Source: Candidatus Accumulibacter meliphilus
GTDB taxonomy: Bacteria; Pseudomonadota; Gammaproteobacteria; Burkholderiales; Rhodocyclaceae
Direction: 5' to 3'
Assembly: GCA_003332265.1 (NCBI GenBank)
Contig: QPGA01000009.1
Location: 1-51,885, forward strand
DNA: 51,885 nt
Below, piece by piece: positions 38,890 through 49,450 of this stretch (positions are counted from its first letter, which is position 1; every line of letters begins with the position of its first letter). The translations under genes were made by a program, and so were the position numbers. The notes below the pieces were generated by a model that saw nothing but the letters and a program-made list of their open reading frames with translations, made no database searches and was not told the DNA's origin.

Positions 38890-40566
38890 TCAGGCCTTCT
38901 TCAAAGCCTCGTCGCGCAGCTCGCGGCGCAGGATCTTCCCGACATTGGTCTTCGGCAACTCGCTGCGGAACTCAATCTGGCCCGGCACCTTATAGCCGGT
39001 CAGGTGCTCCCGACAATGGGCGATCAGTAACTCGGGAGTAAGCGCTGGATCCTTCTTGACTACGAAGATTTTGACGGCCTCGCCCGACTTCTCATGCGGC
39101 ACGCCGACTGCCGCCACTTCCAGCACGCCAGGATGCAGAGCAACAACGTCCTCGACCTCGTTGGGGTAAACATTGAATCCTGAGACGAGAATCATGTCCT
39201 TCTTGCGGTCGACGATGCGCACGAAGCCGTTTTCGTCCATCACCGCTATGTCGCCGGTGAGAAGGAAACCATCGGCCATGATGACCTTGGCGGTTTCCTC
39301 GGGGCGATTGTAGTAACCCTTCATCACCTGCGGACCACGCACGCAAAGCTCACCACGCTCACCGAGCGGGACGTCGGCGCCCGCATCGTTACGAATCACC
39401 ACTTCGGTGGACGATATGGGCAAGCCGATCGAGCCATTGTACGCGGGGATATCGAGCGGATTGATGGTCGCCGCCGGGGACGTTTCAGTCAGGCCATAAG
39501 CCTCGATCAATGGCTTGCCGGTCACGACTTTCCACTTCTCGGCGACCGCTTTCTGTACCGCCATGCCGCCGCCAAGCGTTACCTTGAGCTTGCTGAAATC
39601 AAGCGCGTGGAAAGCATCACTGTTGAGCATCGCGTTGAACAAGGTGTTGACGCCAGTGAGCACCGTAAAGGGATACTTGGCCAGCTCGGCGACAAAGGCC
39701 GGAATATCGCGCGGATTGGTGATCAGCAAGTTGCTGGCACCGACCTTGAAAAAGGTGAAGCAATTCGCGGTCAAGGCGAAGATGTGGTAGAGCGGCAAGG
39801 CCGTCACGACCAGATGCTGCTCCTTGCCAAGTGCCGGCTTGATCCAGGCGTGCGCCTGCGCCAGATTCGCCAGGATGTTGCGATGGGTCAGCATTGCCCC
39901 TTTCGAAACACCGGTCGTGCCACCGGTGTATTGGAGAAAAGCGAGATCGCCCTGAACGACGCTCACCGATTGCAGTTCCGCGGCTGCACCCTCGGCCAGC
40001 GCGGCCCGGAAATTCACCGCCTGCGGCAGATTCCAGGCCGGAACCATTTTCTTGACGTACTTGACAACGAAATTGACAATCGCAGCTTTCGGGAAGCCGA
40101 GCATATCGCCAAGCCGAGCCACCACGACATGCTTGACCGGCGTCCGCGCCACCACCTGCTCCAGAGTGACGGCAAAGTTCTCGAGAATGACAATAGCCTC
40201 AGTACCCGAATCCTTGAGTTGATGCTCAAGTTCGCGCGGGGTGTACAGCGGGTTCACGTTCACCACCACATAGCCCGCTCGCAAGGCCCCGAAAATACAA
40301 ATGGGATACTGCAGGACATTGGGCATCATCAGCGCCACGCGCGCGCCCTGTGGCAGTTTTAGGACCGATTGCAGATAGGCGGCGAAATCACGCGACAACT
40401 TGTCGAGTTCCCCGTACTTGAGCTCGACACCCATGTTGATATAGGCAACCCGATCACGATACTGCGCAACGCTTCTTTCGAAAAGCTCACCCAGCGACTG
40501 AAATTCATTCAGTTCTATTTCGGCCGGCACGCCTTGCTGATAGCTCTTGAGCCAGATCTTTTCCAT
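38890..40566 (-). CDS. fadD: Long-chain fatty acid-CoA ligase
   Basis: 558 residues, AMP-forming acyl-CoA synthetase. The AMP-binding motif [16 protein letters not shown], the YGLTETSP adenylate motif and the C-terminal Lys region ([19 protein letters not shown]) are intact. It activates fatty acids for beta-oxidation or lipid and polymer synthesis. GAGGAGAGCAG precedes the start. The gene is monocistronic. Confidence 0.93.
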   Translation of the reverse strand: MEKIWLKSYQQGVPAEIELNEFQSLGELFERSVAQYRDRVAYINMGVELKYGELDKLSRDFAAYLQSVLKLPQGARVALMMPNVLQYPICIFGALRAGYVVVNVNPLYTPRELEHQLKDSGTEAIVILENFAVTLEQVVARTPVKHVVVARLGDMLGFPKAAIVNFVVKYVKKMVPAWNLPQAVNFRAALAEGAAAELQSVSVVQGDLAFLQYTGGTTGVSKGAMLTHRNILANLAQAHAWIKPALGKEQHLVVTALPLYHIFALTANCFTFFKVGASNLLITNPRDIPAFVAELAKYPFTVLTGVNTLFNAMLNSDAFHALDFSKLKVTLGGGMAVQKAVAEKWKVVTGKPLIEAYGLTETSPAATINPLDIPAYNGSIGLPISSTEVVIRNDAGADVPLGERGELCVRGPQVMKGYYNRPEETAKVIMADGFLLTGDIAVMDENGFVRIVDRKKDMILVSGFNVYPNEVEDVVALHPGVLEVAAVGVPHEKSGEAVKIFVVKKDPALTPELLIAHCREHLTGYKVPGQIEFRSELPKTNVGKILRRELRDEALKKA

Positions 40567-40967
40567 CTGCTCTCCTCCTCTGTCACGCTGTTGATAGGTG
40601 TACCGCTGGCGTCGCCTGGCTCGCCACCTCGCGGCTGCTCACCAGCGCAACAACTAGCGCACATCTGTTCGCTACAGTTTTAATTCTAAGGGATTTTTGC
40701 GGCCGGGACTGCACTTCAAGCGGAGCCGACATCGCCTTCAGGCGGTTCGAGTCGAGGCAGCCGTCCGACGACAGGCGGCAGTGCAGCGCACGCGGGAAGC
40801 AGACAGGATTCCAGCACACGAGCCACCGCACCACAGGCTGGTCAACGGCGAGCGCAGCGGGCGACGGCAACCGCGTCGCCAGAGGCCCAGTTACGAGCGC
40901 ACCACGCACCGATCTCGAAGGACCGGGCTCAGCGTCTCGGCAAGCGTTGCCCAGCTCCGCTGCGGAC
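40567..40967. other. Intergenic region between fadD and fdxA
   Basis: 401 bp. Several open frames cross it but none has a recognisable domain or ribosome binding site. I see no repeat or RNA gene. Confidence 0.5.
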
Positions 40968-41291
40968 TCAGCGTTCGAGGAGCTTCAGCTTGTCCGGTTG
41001 GTTGTTCCACTCGTCGGCATCGGCCGGAGGTTCCTTGCGCTCGGCAATGACCGGCCACCTCTTGGCCAACTCGGCATTGAGCGCGATGAAGGCGTGCTGC
41101 GAGTCGGGCACATCGTCCTCGGCGAAGATGGCCTCCGCCGGACACTCCGGGACGCACAGGGTGCAATCAATGCACTCATCCGGATCAATGACCAGGCAAT
41201 TTGGACCTTCATGAAAGCAGTCCACGGGACAGACATCGACACAGTCCGTGAATTTGCACTTGATACAGTTCTCGGTAACGACGTAGGTCAT
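40968..41291 (-). CDS. fdxA: Seven-iron ferredoxin FdxA
   Basis: 107 residues from ATG 41291. The Cys pattern (C9, C12, C17, C21, C25, then C40, C43, C46, C50) fits the Azotobacter FdI type, with one [3Fe-4S] and one [4Fe-4S] cluster. A low-potential soluble carrier; a possible partner for the membrane fusions at 2226-6313, but no direct evidence. Divergent from trxA. Confidence 0.92.
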   Translation of the reverse strand: MTYVVTENCIKCKFTDCVDVCPVDCFHEGPNCLVIDPDECIDCTLCVPECPAEAIFAEDDVPDSQHAFIALNAELAKRWPVIAERKEPPADADEWNNQPDKLKLLER

Positions 41292-41502
41292 TGTCTTTGA
41301 TCTGGAAATTGAGATGCGCGCTACTATAGCCCATTTGCCGAGGGCGAGACAGCTTGGCGTCGTCCTTTGCTTCCCTTCCCGGGATTTTTTCGCTAGCATG
41401 AGCGGGCTAGCTGACCCTCGCCCCGTGGCTTCCGCCAAGCATGCGGCCCGCTTCCGTTACGCACCCCATCCAAGTCAACAGTCCCCCGCAAGAGGCTTCT
41501 TA

Positions 41503-41829
41503 ATGAGCGAACACATCCACCATGTTACGGACGCCAGCTTCGGCGCCGATGTCCTTCAGTCAGAGCAGCCGGTTTTGATTGACTACTGGGCCGAGTGGTG
41601 CGGTCCCTGCAAAATGATTGCCCCCCTCCTCGACGACATTGCCAACGATTACGCTGGCCGTCTGAAGGTTGTCAAGTTGAACATCGATGACAACCAGCAG
41701 ACGCCTGCCAGCTATGGAATTCGCGGCATTCCGACGCTGATGATTTTCAAGAACGGCCAACCGGCAGCCACCAAGGTGGGCGCCCTGTCAAAGCTGCAAC
41801 TGACCACTTTCATTGACAACAATCTCTGA
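41503..41829 (+). CDS. trxA: Thioredoxin 1
   Basis: 108 residues with the active site WCGPC and cis-Pro in RGIPTLMIF. General disulfide reductant. The ATG at 41503 gives the normal thioredoxin length; the frame upstream is open but unrelated. Followed by rho, the usual trxA-rho order. Confidence 0.97.
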   Translation: MSEHIHHVTDASFGADVLQSEQPVLIDYWAEWCGPCKMIAPLLDDIANDYAGRLKVVKLNIDDNQQTPASYGIRGIPTLMIFKNGQPAATKVGALSKLQLTTFIDNNL

Positions 41830-41894
41830 AGCCGTTACCCTGCGTCCGAAGGTTCGATGGGTGCAAGCTCTGGCCCATAGCAAATCAAGAATCC

Positions 41895-41914
41895 GCGCTG
41901 AGTCAATTCAGCGC
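41895..41914 (+). promoter_or_regulatory. Hairpin in the trxA-rho intergenic leader, with an alternative pairing
   Basis: GCGCTGA / TCAGCGC (7-bp stem, 6-base loop). The right arm can instead pair with the next segment as CGCTGAA / TTCAGCG (41912-41927). The two structures exclude each other, as in attenuators. Rho is autoregulated by attenuation in its leader in E. coli; here the evidence is structural only. Confidence 0.35.
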
Positions 41915-42068
41915 TGAACCTTCAGCGGATCGTCCAAACGTCCTCTCCTGATCGTCGTAGCCCCCTCCCGCCTTCGCCGCACTGCGTTCAGTACGCGCTT
42001 CATTCGCGACAACGCGTGGCGCTTCTGGTTTTCCCCTTCCCGGTGTCCCCCTTCTTCGTCTCCAGCGC

Positions 42069-43325
42069 ATGCATCTATCCGAACTCAAAGCACTCCACGT
42101 CAGCCAGCTACTTGAAATGGCGGTCACCAACAATGTCGAAGGCGCGAACCGCCTGCGCAAGCATGAACTGATCTTCGCCTTGCTCAAGAATCAGGCGCGA
42201 AAAGGCGAGACCATCTTCGGCGATGGCACGCTGGAAACGCTCTCCGACGGGTTCGGCTTTCTGCGCTCGCCGGACACTTCATATCTGGCCAGCACCGACG
42301 ACATCTACGTCAGCCCCAGCCAGATCAGGCGCTTCAACCTGCATACCGGCGACACCATTGAAGGCGAGATTCGCACGCCAAAAGACGGCGAACGCTATTT
42401 CGCGCTGGTCAAGGTCGACAAGATCAATGGTGAAGTGCCCGAAGCGTCGAAGAACAAGATCCTCTTCGAGAACCTGACACCGCTGCACCCAGCCGAGCAC
42501 CTGAAACTCGAACGTGAAATCCGTGGCGAAGAGAACATTACCAGTCGCATCATCGACATCATCGCGCCCATCGGCAAAGGCCAGCGCGGCCTGCTCGTAG
42601 CCAGCCCGAAGAGCGGCAAGACGGTCATGATGCAGCATATCGCACACGCTATAACCACCAACCACCCGGACGTCACGGTCATTGTCCTGCTGATTGACGA
42701 ACGCCCCGAGGAAGTCACCGAAATGACACGTTCGGTGCGTGGCGAAGTGGTCGCCTCGACTTTCGACGAACCCGCCACACGTCACGTACAGGTCGCCGAG
42801 ATGGTGATCGAAAAAGCCAAACGCCTGATCGAGCACAAGCGCGACGTGGTTATTCTGCTCGACTCGATCACCCGCCTGGCGCGCGCCTACAACACCGTGC
42901 AGCCGGCATCCGGCAAGGTGCTGACTGGCGGCGTCGATGCCAACGCCCTGCAGAAGCCGAAACGCTTCTTCGGTGCCGCACGCAACATCGAAGAGGGGGG
43001 GTCGCTGACGATCATCGCCACCGCCTTGATCGACACCGGCAGCCGCATGGACGACGTAATCTACGAGGAGTTCAAGGGAACCGGCAACATGGAAATCCAC
43101 CTCGATCGCCGCATGGCCGAAAAGCGCGTCTATCCGGCAATCAACGTCAACCGCTCGGGCACTCGCCGTGAGGAACTGCTGCTCAAGCCGGATGTGCTGC
43201 AGAAGATGTGGGTCCTGCGCAAGTTGCTCTACAACATGGACGATCTCGACGCGATGGAGTTTCTGCTCGACAAGATCAAGGCAACCAAGAACAACGCCGA
43301 GTTCTTCGACTCGATGCGCCGCTGA
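42069..43325 (+). CDS. rho: Transcription termination factor Rho
   Basis: 418 residues. RNA-binding cold-shock-like domain with GFGFLRS; Walker A SPKSGKT, Walker [17 protein letters not shown], the Q-loop region [11 protein letters not shown] and the R-loop. ATP-driven hexameric helicase that releases RNA polymerase. Normal length, no insertion. Confidence 0.98.
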   Translation: MHLSELKALHVSQLLEMAVTNNVEGANRLRKHELIFALLKNQARKGETIFGDGTLETLSDGFGFLRSPDTSYLASTDDIYVSPSQIRRFNLHTGDTIEGEIRTPKDGERYFALVKVDKINGEVPEASKNKILFENLTPLHPAEHLKLEREIRGEENITSRIIDIIAPIGKGQRGLLVASPKSGKTVMMQHIAHAITTNHPDVTVIVLLIDERPEEVTEMTRSVRGEVVASTFDEPATRHVQVAEMVIEKAKRLIEHKRDVVILLDSITRLARAYNTVQPASGKVLTGGVDANALQKPKRFFGAARNIEEGGSLTIIATALIDTGSRMDDVIYEEFKGTGNMEIHLDRRMAEKRVYPAINVNRSGTRREELLLKPDVLQKMWVLRKLLYNMDDLDAMEFLLDKIKATKNNAEFFDSMRR

Positions 43326-43348
43326 TCGACACTGCGATCATCAGCCGA

Positions 43349-43377
43349 TTGCAGATGATCAAAAAATCACCGATAAT
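43349..43377 (+). promoter_or_regulatory. Sigma-70-type promoter for rpmE
   Basis: TTGCAG, 17-bp spacer, GATAAT, in the gap between rho and rpmE. Expected start about 43384, giving a ~78-base leader. A small ATCGCC / GGCGAT hairpin lies in that leader near 43409-43426. Confidence 0.6.
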
Positions 43378-43461
43378 CGCGTTCTTTCAAAAAAATGCTC
43401 TCGTGCCGATCGCCTCTCCCGGCGATGGCCGGACCGCACGAACACACAGGAGAAGCACCCG

Positions 43462-43677
43462 ATGAAAGCCAACATTCATCCAGCATACAACGAACTCGCG
43501 GTGACCTGCTCCTGCGGCAACACCTTCACCACCAAGTCGACAATGAAGAAAGACTTGCATGTCGAGGTCTGCGCGGCCTGTCATCCTTTCTACACCGGCA
43601 AACAGAAGATCATCGATACCGCTGGTCGGGTCGAGAAATTCAACCAAAAGTACGGCGCGATGCGCAAGTCGGCTTAA
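43462..43677 (+). CDS. rpmE: 50S ribosomal protein L31, zinc-binding form
   Basis: 71 residues. The zinc-binding Cys set CSC ... [10 protein letters not shown] marks the C+ form, which serves as a zinc reserve. GGAGAAGC precedes the ATG. Followed by a strong intrinsic terminator. Confidence 0.97.
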   Translation: MKANIHPAYNELAVTCSCGNTFTTKSTMKKDLHVEVCAACHPFYTGKQKIIDTAGRVEKFNQKYGAMRKSA

Positions 43678-43710
43678 GCCACGCGAAAGGGTCGACTGGA
43701 GTCGGCAGAA

Positions 43711-43735
43711 AAGGCAGCCGGAAGGCTGCCTTTTT
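43711..43735 (+). terminator. Rho-independent terminator of rpmE
   Basis: AAGGCAGCC / GGCTGCCTT stem with GGAA tetraloop-like spacing, followed by TTT. A clear intrinsic terminator 33 bp after the stop codon. Confidence 0.9.
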
Positions 43736-43748
43736 CATGTGGGTTAGC

Positions 43749-43876
43749 GTGAAAGTCGCGTACGCGACTCACGAACCTCCCTTCTCCACCTCTCCACCTG
43801 CGGGGATGGGCCCGGAGAAGAGGGGGACGTTCATGACTTTCATGCGCTGGGGTATCTCGACATGTCATGACCGTTA
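43749..43876 (+). repeat. ~120-bp structured dispersed repeat, copy 3
   Basis: GTGAAAGTCGCGTACGCGAC, then a CCCTTCTCC-rich segment with an internal duplication, TCATGACTTTCATG, GGTATCTCGACATGTCATGA, CCGTTA. Directly followed by copy 4 in the same orientation, two bases apart. Confidence 0.9.
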
Positions 43877-43878
43877 AT

Positions 43879-43999
43879 GTGAAAGTCGCGCAAGCGACTC
43901 ACGAAGCGCCCTTCTCCCCTCGCGGGAGAAGGGTCTGGGGAAGAGGGAAACGGTCATGACTTTCATGATTCGGGGTATCTCGACATGTCATGACCGTTA
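43879..43999 (+). repeat. ~120-bp structured dispersed repeat, copy 4
   Basis: The most regular copy: palindrome in GTCGCGCAAGCGACT, hairpin CCCTTCTCCC / GGGAGAAGGG, and the outer pair GGTCATGAC ... GTCATGACC. Ends 13 bp before the glycosyltransferase start codon. Confidence 0.9.
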
Positions 44000-44012
44000 G
44001 CAGAAGACGAGG

Positions 44013-45695
44013 ATGAGCACTAGTTCAGCGGTGTCAGCTCAGCCGGAGCAGAAACGATTCAAGGGGATCACGCTACCGCCGAGTGGCTGGACTCTGGCGA
44101 TCCTGCTCGTCCTTTATATTTTTACCGGGCTGCTCGGCCACGACCCGTGGAAAAACGACGATGTGGTGACCATCGGCGTGGTCCACGATCTGGTCCGCAA
44201 CGGCCACTGGCTGAGCCTGAGCCTGGCGGGCGCGCCCTACCCCGACGCGCCCCTGCACTATTGGCTGGCGGGAGCGACCAGCTACCTGTTTGCCTGGCTT
44301 TTGCCGCTACATGAAGCGACGCGACTGGCCAGCGGCGCGTTTACGCTCCTCGCCCTGACCTTCATCTATCTCGCGGCACGTGAACTGCACGGCCGCGAGC
44401 AAGCCCCGGCAGCCCCGCTGCTGCTGGCGGGCAGTATCGGCTTCCTGTTCCACGCCCACGAAGCGCAACCAATGCTGGCAACACTTACCGCGCACACCGC
44501 CGCCTACTGGGGCCTTACCCAGCTCAACGGCCGGGCGCTGCGTGGCGCGTGTTGCTTCGGCGCCGCTCTCGGCCTCGGTTTCCTCACCAACGGGCTGGCA
44601 GCAATGCTGCCGCTGCTACCCGTGGCCGCCTTTGCCGCCTGGCGCGCCGAAAACCGCCAGCGTGCTAGCGTGATGCTGCTTGGCTCGCTGCTCCTGGCGG
44701 CTCTGCTTGCCGGCGCCTGGCTGGGTGCCTTACAGCGTGCGGCCCCTGACTTCCTGGCCGCTTTCTGGCAGGGCGAGCTGGCCGTGTTCGCTGGCGGCAA
44801 TCAGCCACTGCTCAATCTGACGCGTCTTTCCGGTTTGCTCCCCTGGTACGCATGGCCGGCGTTGCCGCTCGCTGGCTGGACACTGTGGGCAAAGCGCCGG
44901 CAATTGCACACGCTTCCTTTGGCCTTGCCGATTCTCGCTTTCCTGGTGACCCTGCTGGCCATCATCACCTACCTTGGCGCACGTAGCGCGACTGCCTTGC
45001 TGCTGCTACCGCCGCTGGTTCTGCTCGCCGTCCCGGGCGTATCATCGCTGCGCCGAGGTGCGGCGAACGCCTTCGACTGGTTCAACATGATCACCTTCAG
45101 CTTCTTTGCCATTCTGGCCTGGATTGGCTGGTCGGCACTGGTGTTCGGCTGGCCGGAGAGGCTGGCACGGCAGGCCATTCGGCTCGAACCGGGCTTCGTC
45201 GGTCAGTTCAACTTGCCGGGCGTCAGCTTCGCTGTGCTCGGGACACTGATCTGGTGCTGGCTGATCGTCACCAGCCCACGCTCACCGATGCGCGGCATCA
45301 TGCACTGGATGGCCGGCCTGACCCTGTTCTGGCTGCTGATTGCGACCCTCTGGATGCCCTGGATCGATTACGGAAAAACCTACCGGCCGGTGTCGGCGGC
45401 GCTGGCCAAAGCACTACCCGAGAAGCGCGGTTGCATCGCCGGACTGAACCTCGCCGACTCCCTGCTCGCCTCGCTCGACTATTTTGACGGCATACGCACC
45501 CTTGCGCTGTCCAGCCCCGCCGGAAAGAAATGTGATCTGTTGCTGACCACGCATGCTGCGCCAGGCGCTGGCAGCTGGCAAAAAGTGTGGGAGGGTGGAC
45601 GGCCCGGTGATCGCCGCGATAACGAAAAGCTCCAGCTCTACCGACGCCAAGCAAAGACAACAGGTAAGCGCCAGCCAGGCGACAATCAGCAGTGA
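44013..45695 (+). CDS. Membrane glycosyltransferase, GT39/ArnT-like
   Basis: 560 residues with about ten membrane helices. The catalytic-type acidic pair is in WKNDDVVTIGVV in the first periplasmic loop; YPDAPLHYWLAG follows, as in ArnT/PMT_2 enzymes. A soluble periplasmic domain closes the protein. It probably transfers a sugar from a polyprenyl-phosphate donor to lipid or protein; acceptor unknown. Ribosome binding site GACGAGG. Converges on orn. Confidence 0.85.
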   Translation: MSTSSAVSAQPEQKRFKGITLPPSGWTLAILLVLYIFTGLLGHDPWKNDDVVTIGVVHDLVRNGHWLSLSLAGAPYPDAPLHYWLAGATSYLFAWLLPLHEATRLASGAFTLLALTFIYLAARELHGREQAPAAPLLLAGSIGFLFHAHEAQPMLATLTAHTAAYWGLTQLNGRALRGACCFGAALGLGFLTNGLAAMLPLLPVAAFAAWRAENRQRASVMLLGSLLLAALLAGAWLGALQRAAPDFLAAFWQGELAVFAGGNQPLLNLTRLSGLLPWYAWPALPLAGWTLWAKRRQLHTLPLALPILAFLVTLLAIITYLGARSATALLLLPPLVLLAVPGVSSLRRGAANAFDWFNMITFSFFAILAWIGWSALVFGWPERLARQAIRLEPGFVGQFNLPGVSFAVLGTLIWCWLIVTSPRSPMRGIMHWMAGLTLFWLLIATLWMPWIDYGKTYRPVSAALAKALPEKRGCIAGLNLADSLLASLDYFDGIRTLALSSPAGKKCDLLLTTHAAPGAGSWQKVWEGGRPGDRRDNEKLQLYRRQAKTTGKRQPGDNQQ

Positions 45696-45714
45696 ACTGC
45701 CGGCAGCGGCCTTC

Positions 45715-46260
45715 TCAAAGCCTGATGAAATGCTCGCGGTAGTATTTCAGCTCTTCGACAGACTCGCGGATATCCGCCAGCGCGGTGTGATCGGCCTTCT
45801 TGACAAAGCCTTTTGCCAGCTCGGGTTTCCAGCGCCGACACAGTTCCTTGAGGGTGCTGACATCGAGATTCCGGTAGTGGAACCAGGCCTCGAGCTGCGG
45901 CATGTACCTGACCATGAAGCGCCGGTCCTGACCGACGGAATTGCCGCACATCGGGCTGACCGACTGGCCAACGTACTCCTGCATGAAGGCCAGCGCGGCC
46001 GCTGCAACGGCCCCCTCGTCGAGCGCAGACGCCTTGACGCGAGCGATGAGGCCCGAGCGCGCATGCGTCTTCTGGTTCCACTCGTCCATGGCTTCCAGGC
46101 AGGCGTCATCCTGATGGACCACCCACGCCGGTGATTCGGCGATCGTCGTCAGCTGACTGTCGGTGACGATCATCGCCAGCTCGATGATGCGATCGCGCTC
46201 AGGTTCCAGGCCGCTCATTTCCATGTCCAGCCAAACGAGGTGATTTGCATCCTGTGCCAT
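45715..46260 (-). CDS. orn: Oligoribonuclease
   Basis: 181 residues, DEDDh 3'-5' exonuclease that removes short RNA ends and linear dinucleotides. Exo [15 protein letters not shown], Exo [13 protein letters not shown], Exo [13 protein letters not shown] are all intact. Divergent from the M48 peptidase with 44 bp between starts. Confidence 0.97.
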   Translation of the reverse strand: MAQDANHLVWLDMEMSGLEPERDRIIELAMIVTDSQLTTIAESPAWVVHQDDACLEAMDEWNQKTHARSGLIARVKASALDEGAVAAAALAFMQEYVGQSVSPMCGNSVGQDRRFMVRYMPQLEAWFHYRNLDVSTLKELCRRWKPELAKGFVKKADHTALADIRESVEELKYYREHFIRL

Positions 46261-46304
46261 ATAATCCGCCTGAACCGATAAAAAGGCTATTGTGTCACAC
46301 TCGT

Positions 46305-47543
46305 ATGCTCAATCCTTTCTCTCTCGCCTTCCTTGCCGCCCTGCTGGCGATGTTCATCCTGCGTCTCTGGCTGGCTCAACGCCAGATCTCGCATGTCATT
46401 GCGCACCGCGCAACGGTTCCCGCGAGCTTCGCCGACCGCATCGAACTTGCCGCGCACCAGAAAGCCGCTGACTACACGGTGAGGCGGACCCGCTTCGGCA
46501 GAATCGACCTGGCCGTCGAAGTCGCGCTGCTGCTCGCCTTGACGCTGGGAGGCGGCCTGCAGGCACTGCACGACTTCTGGTCGCCACGACTCGACGGCCT
46601 GCCCTACGGCGTCGCCCTGATCTTCAGTGTGCTGGCGATCTCGGCCATCATCGATCTGCCACTGGCGCTTTATCGACAGTTCGTCATCGAAGAAGAATTC
46701 GCCTTCAACCGCATGACGCCACAGCTGTTTCTCGCCGACCTCCTGAAGCAGGCGGCCCTTGGCGTCGCCATCGGCACGCCGGTGCTGCTCGCCGTGCTCT
46801 GGCTGATGGAAAGAATGGGCAGCCTGTGGTGGCTCTACGTGTGGCTCTTCTGGTGCGTCTTCAACCTGCTGATCCTGTTCCTTTACCCGACCTGGATCGC
46901 GCCCCTGTTCAACAGGTTCGTCGCCCTCGACGACGCGCCGCTGAAAGCGCGTGTCGAAGCCTTGCTGAGCCGCTGCGGCTTTAGCAGTTCAGGCCTTTTC
47001 GTGATGGACGGTTCGAAGCGCTCCAGCCACGGCAACGCCTATTTCACCGGCTTCGGCAAGAGCAAACGCATCGTCTTTTTCGACACCCTGCTCGGCCGCC
47101 TGCAGCCTCTCGAAGTGGAGGCCGTGCTGGCGCACGAGCTCGGGCACTTCAAGCATCGGCACGTCATCAAACGCATTGCCATGCTCTTTGCGCTATCGCT
47201 CGGCTTTCTCGCCATCCTCGGGCAGCTGATCGACGCCGGCTGGTTCTTCAACGGCCTCGGTGTCGAAACGCAGAATACGGCCCTGGGACTGCTGCTGTTC
47301 TTCCTCGCCGCGCCGGTGTTTACCTTTCTGCTGACCCCGCTGCTGAGCCTGCTCTCACGCCGCGACGAATTCGAGGCTGACCGCTACGCAGCCGACAAGG
47401 CTTCCGCCAGCGATCTCGTTGCCGCGCTGGTCAAGCTGTACGAAGACAATGCAGCGACCTTGACCCCCGACCCGCTGCACTCGCTGTTCTACGACTCGCA
47501 CCCACCCGCAGCACTGCGTATTGCACGCCTGCAGCAGGGGTGA
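46305..47543 (+). CDS. M48 family (Ste24-like) membrane metallopeptidase
   Basis: 412 residues from ATG 46305. Several membrane helices flank the zinc site HELGH with the downstream Glu in EFEADRYAA; the CAAX-protease N-terminal helix domain is present. Likely membrane protein quality control or C-terminal processing. First of a run on the plus strand leading to phhB and rsgA. Confidence 0.9.
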   Translation: MLNPFSLAFLAALLAMFILRLWLAQRQISHVIAHRATVPASFADRIELAAHQKAADYTVRRTRFGRIDLAVEVALLLALTLGGGLQALHDFWSPRLDGLPYGVALIFSVLAISAIIDLPLALYRQFVIEEEFAFNRMTPQLFLADLLKQAALGVAIGTPVLLAVLWLMERMGSLWWLYVWLFWCVFNLLILFLYPTWIAPLFNRFVALDDAPLKARVEALLSRCGFSSSGLFVMDGSKRSSHGNAYFTGFGKSKRIVFFDTLLGRLQPLEVEAVLAHELGHFKHRHVIKRIAMLFALSLGFLAILGQLIDAGWFFNGLGVETQNTALGLLLFFLAAPVFTFLLTPLLSLLSRRDEFEADRYAADKASASDLVAALVKLYEDNAATLTPDPLHSLFYDSHPPAALRIARLQQG

Positions 47544-47569
47544 ACCAAGCACCCGAGGATCTCGCCACC

Positions 47570-47911
47570 ATGACGACCGCACACGAACTTGCCCGCGAAC
47601 ATTGCCGCCCCCGGCGCGGCAGCGAACACCTGCTCGAGCCAACGCAGGCAGCCAGCCTGCTGACCTGCCTGCCGGGTTGGCAGATTTCTGACCGTGGCGT
47701 GCTGCAGAAGGAATTCACCTTTGCCAGCTACGCCGCGACGCTGCTCTTCGTCAATACCGTCGCTGGCCTCGCCGAACGCGAAAACCACCACCCCGACCTG
47801 GAAGTCGGCTACGGCCGTGTCAAGGTCAGCTACAGCACGCACGATGTCGGTGGCCTGTCGCGCAACGATTTCACCTGCGCTGCAAAAATTGAGGCCCTGA
47901 CAGGGTTTTGA
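47570..47911 (+). CDS. phhB: Pterin-4a-carbinolamine dehydratase
   Basis: 113 residues from ATG 47570 (GAGG upstream). The family core ENHHPDLEVGYGRVKVSYSTHD carries the active-site His pair. Recycles tetrahydropterin or acts in molybdopterin or pterin metabolism. Its stop overlaps the rsgA TTG start. Confidence 0.92.
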   Translation: MTTAHELAREHCRPRRGSEHLLEPTQAASLLTCLPGWQISDRGVLQKEFTFASYAATLLFVNTVAGLAERENHHPDLEVGYGRVKVSYSTHDVGGLSRNDFTCAAKIEALTGF

Positions 47912-48774
47912 AGCTGACCGGCACCGTCGTCGCAGCTTACGGCCGGCAATACCGGGTCGAGCTGGCCGATACCACGACGCTACTCTGCTTCCCTCGCGGC
48001 AAGAAGAGCGCCATCGCCTGCGGCGACGAGGTCATCGTCGAACAAAGCAGCACCAACCAGGGCGTGATCAGCTCGATCGAAGCGCGCCGAACCCTGCTCT
48101 ATCGCTCGGACCACTTCAAGCAGAAACTGATTGCCGCCAACGTCACGCAAGTGATTGTCGTGGTCGCCACCGAACCCGCTTTTTCGGACGAGTTGATCAC
48201 GCGCTGCATCGTTGCTGCGGAGAGCCAGGATATCAAGGTGTTGATCGTTCTCAACAAGTGCGACCTGAGCGAGCGGGTGGCCGCAGCCCGCGCGCCGCTG
48301 GCGCAGTATGAAAAGCTCGGCTACCCGGTCGTGACGCTCTCCGCAACAGAGGACAGCGCCCCCCTCCTGCCCCATCTTGCCGGCCATCTCAGCCTGCTGA
48401 TCGGCCAATCCGGGATGGGCAAATCAACCCTGATCAATTCCCTGATCCCCGACGCCCGAGCAGCCACGCGCGAGATCTCGGAAGTGCTCAACACCGGCAA
48501 GCACACTACCACGCATTCCCGGCTCTACCGTCTCGGCACGGCCGCGGCGCTGATCGACTCGCCGGGGCTGACCGAGTTCGGCCTGCAGCACCTGTCGCCG
48601 GAGGACATCGCGCTGGCGTTCCTCGAACTTCGCCCGCTGCTCGGCAAGTGCCGCTTTCGTAACTGCCGGCACGACCGTGAACCCCACTGCAGCGTGCATA
48701 CTGCACTCGCTCAAGGCGACATTGACCCACGCCGCTACGCGGTATTCCGCTCACTCTGCGCCGAAATCGGCTAA
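47908..48774 (+). CDS. rsgA: Ribosome small subunit-dependent GTPase A
   Basis: 288 residues, TTG start overlapping phhB. Circularly permuted GTPase: NKCDL (G4) comes before GQSGMGKSTLIN (G1) and DSPG (G3). A zinc-binding end, CRFRNCRHDREPHCSV, completes it. Late 30S assembly factor. Shorter N-terminus than the E. coli protein. Confidence 0.95.
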   Translation: MKLTGTVVAAYGRQYRVELADTTTLLCFPRGKKSAIACGDEVIVEQSSTNQGVISSIEARRTLLYRSDHFKQKLIAANVTQVIVVVATEPAFSDELITRCIVAAESQDIKVLIVLNKCDLSERVAAARAPLAQYEKLGYPVVTLSATEDSAPLLPHLAGHLSLLIGQSGMGKSTLINSLIPDARAATREISEVLNTGKHTTTHSRLYRLGTAAALIDSPGLTEFGLQHLSPEDIALAFLELRPLLGKCRFRNCRHDREPHCSVHTALAQGDIDPRRYAVFRSLCAEIG

Positions 48775-48793
48775 CCCCACAGGAGTCTTTACG

Positions 48794-49072
48794 ATGAGCG
48801 ACATCAGTATTCGCCGCAGGCATGGAAAAACGCGCGCCCAGGCCCGTAAATCCGCTGAACACATGGCTGCCGAGTTGAAGGAGGAGTTCGACCTGGATTA
48901 CGACTGGAACGGCGATGTCATGAACTTCAAGAGGCCAGGCGTTAGCGGCGAGTTGTCGCTCGACAGCAAGGAGGTCGCGCTCGAAATCACGCTCGGTTTG
49001 CTGCTCTTCGCGCTCAAGCCAAGCATCGAGCGCGAAGTACACCGTTTCTTCGATGAGAATTTTCCAGCCTGA
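48794..49072 (+). CDS. Polyhydroxyalkanoic acid system family protein
   Basis: 92 residues of the PHA_gran_rgn family, found in PHA-storing proteobacteria. Visible: DISIRRRHGKTRAQARKSAE, FDLDYDWNGDVMNF, and the end REVHRFFDENFPA. Thought to bind PHA granules or regulate their formation. The ATG at 48794 has AGGAG upstream. Confidence 0.88.
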   Translation: MSDISIRRRHGKTRAQARKSAEHMAAELKEEFDLDYDWNGDVMNFKRPGVSGELSLDSKEVALEITLGLLLFALKPSIEREVHRFFDENFPA

Positions 49073-49111
49073 GCTTTGCGTTCCCGCCCGAGGCCGGCGG
49101 CCAAGGCTGCT

Positions 49112-49372
49112 TCAGCTCGCGTGCAAGCTCTCGACCAGCGCGATGTACTGCTTCATCGCATCGTCAGACACAGTCCCTTTTAGCGCAGCCCAAGCGTCAT
49201 ACTTGGCGCGACCAACCATGTCCGTAAACCCTGGACGCCGGCCCTCGACATCGCCATCGGTGGCCTGCTTGTAGAGCGCATAAAGCTTCAGCAAGGAGGC
49301 GTTGTCCGGCCGCTCGCTGAGGGTTTTGGAAGCGGCCACGGCGGCCTCGAACTGGGTCTGTAAATCACTCAC
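49112..49372 (-). CDS. Acyl-CoA-binding protein (ACBP)
   Basis: 86 residues, exactly the usual ACBP length, from GTG 49372 with GGAGA upstream. Four-helix bundle motifs: LLKLYALYKQATDGD, KYDAWAALKGTVSDDAMKQY. Binds long-chain acyl-CoA in the cytoplasm. Rare in bacteria outside certain lipid- or polymer-storing groups, and it lies beside a PHA protein and a WS/DGAT remnant. Confidence 0.92.
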   Translation of the reverse strand: MSDLQTQFEAAVAASKTLSERPDNASLLKLYALYKQATDGDVEGRRPGFTDMVGRAKYDAWAALKGTVSDDAMKQYIALVESLHAS

Positions 49373-49450
49373 GCTGATCTCTCCGGTCGATAAACTGATG
49401 AATCGTCTTGCCATTATATGCCTTGGCCATTTTCTCGGGGAGCAGTTGCG

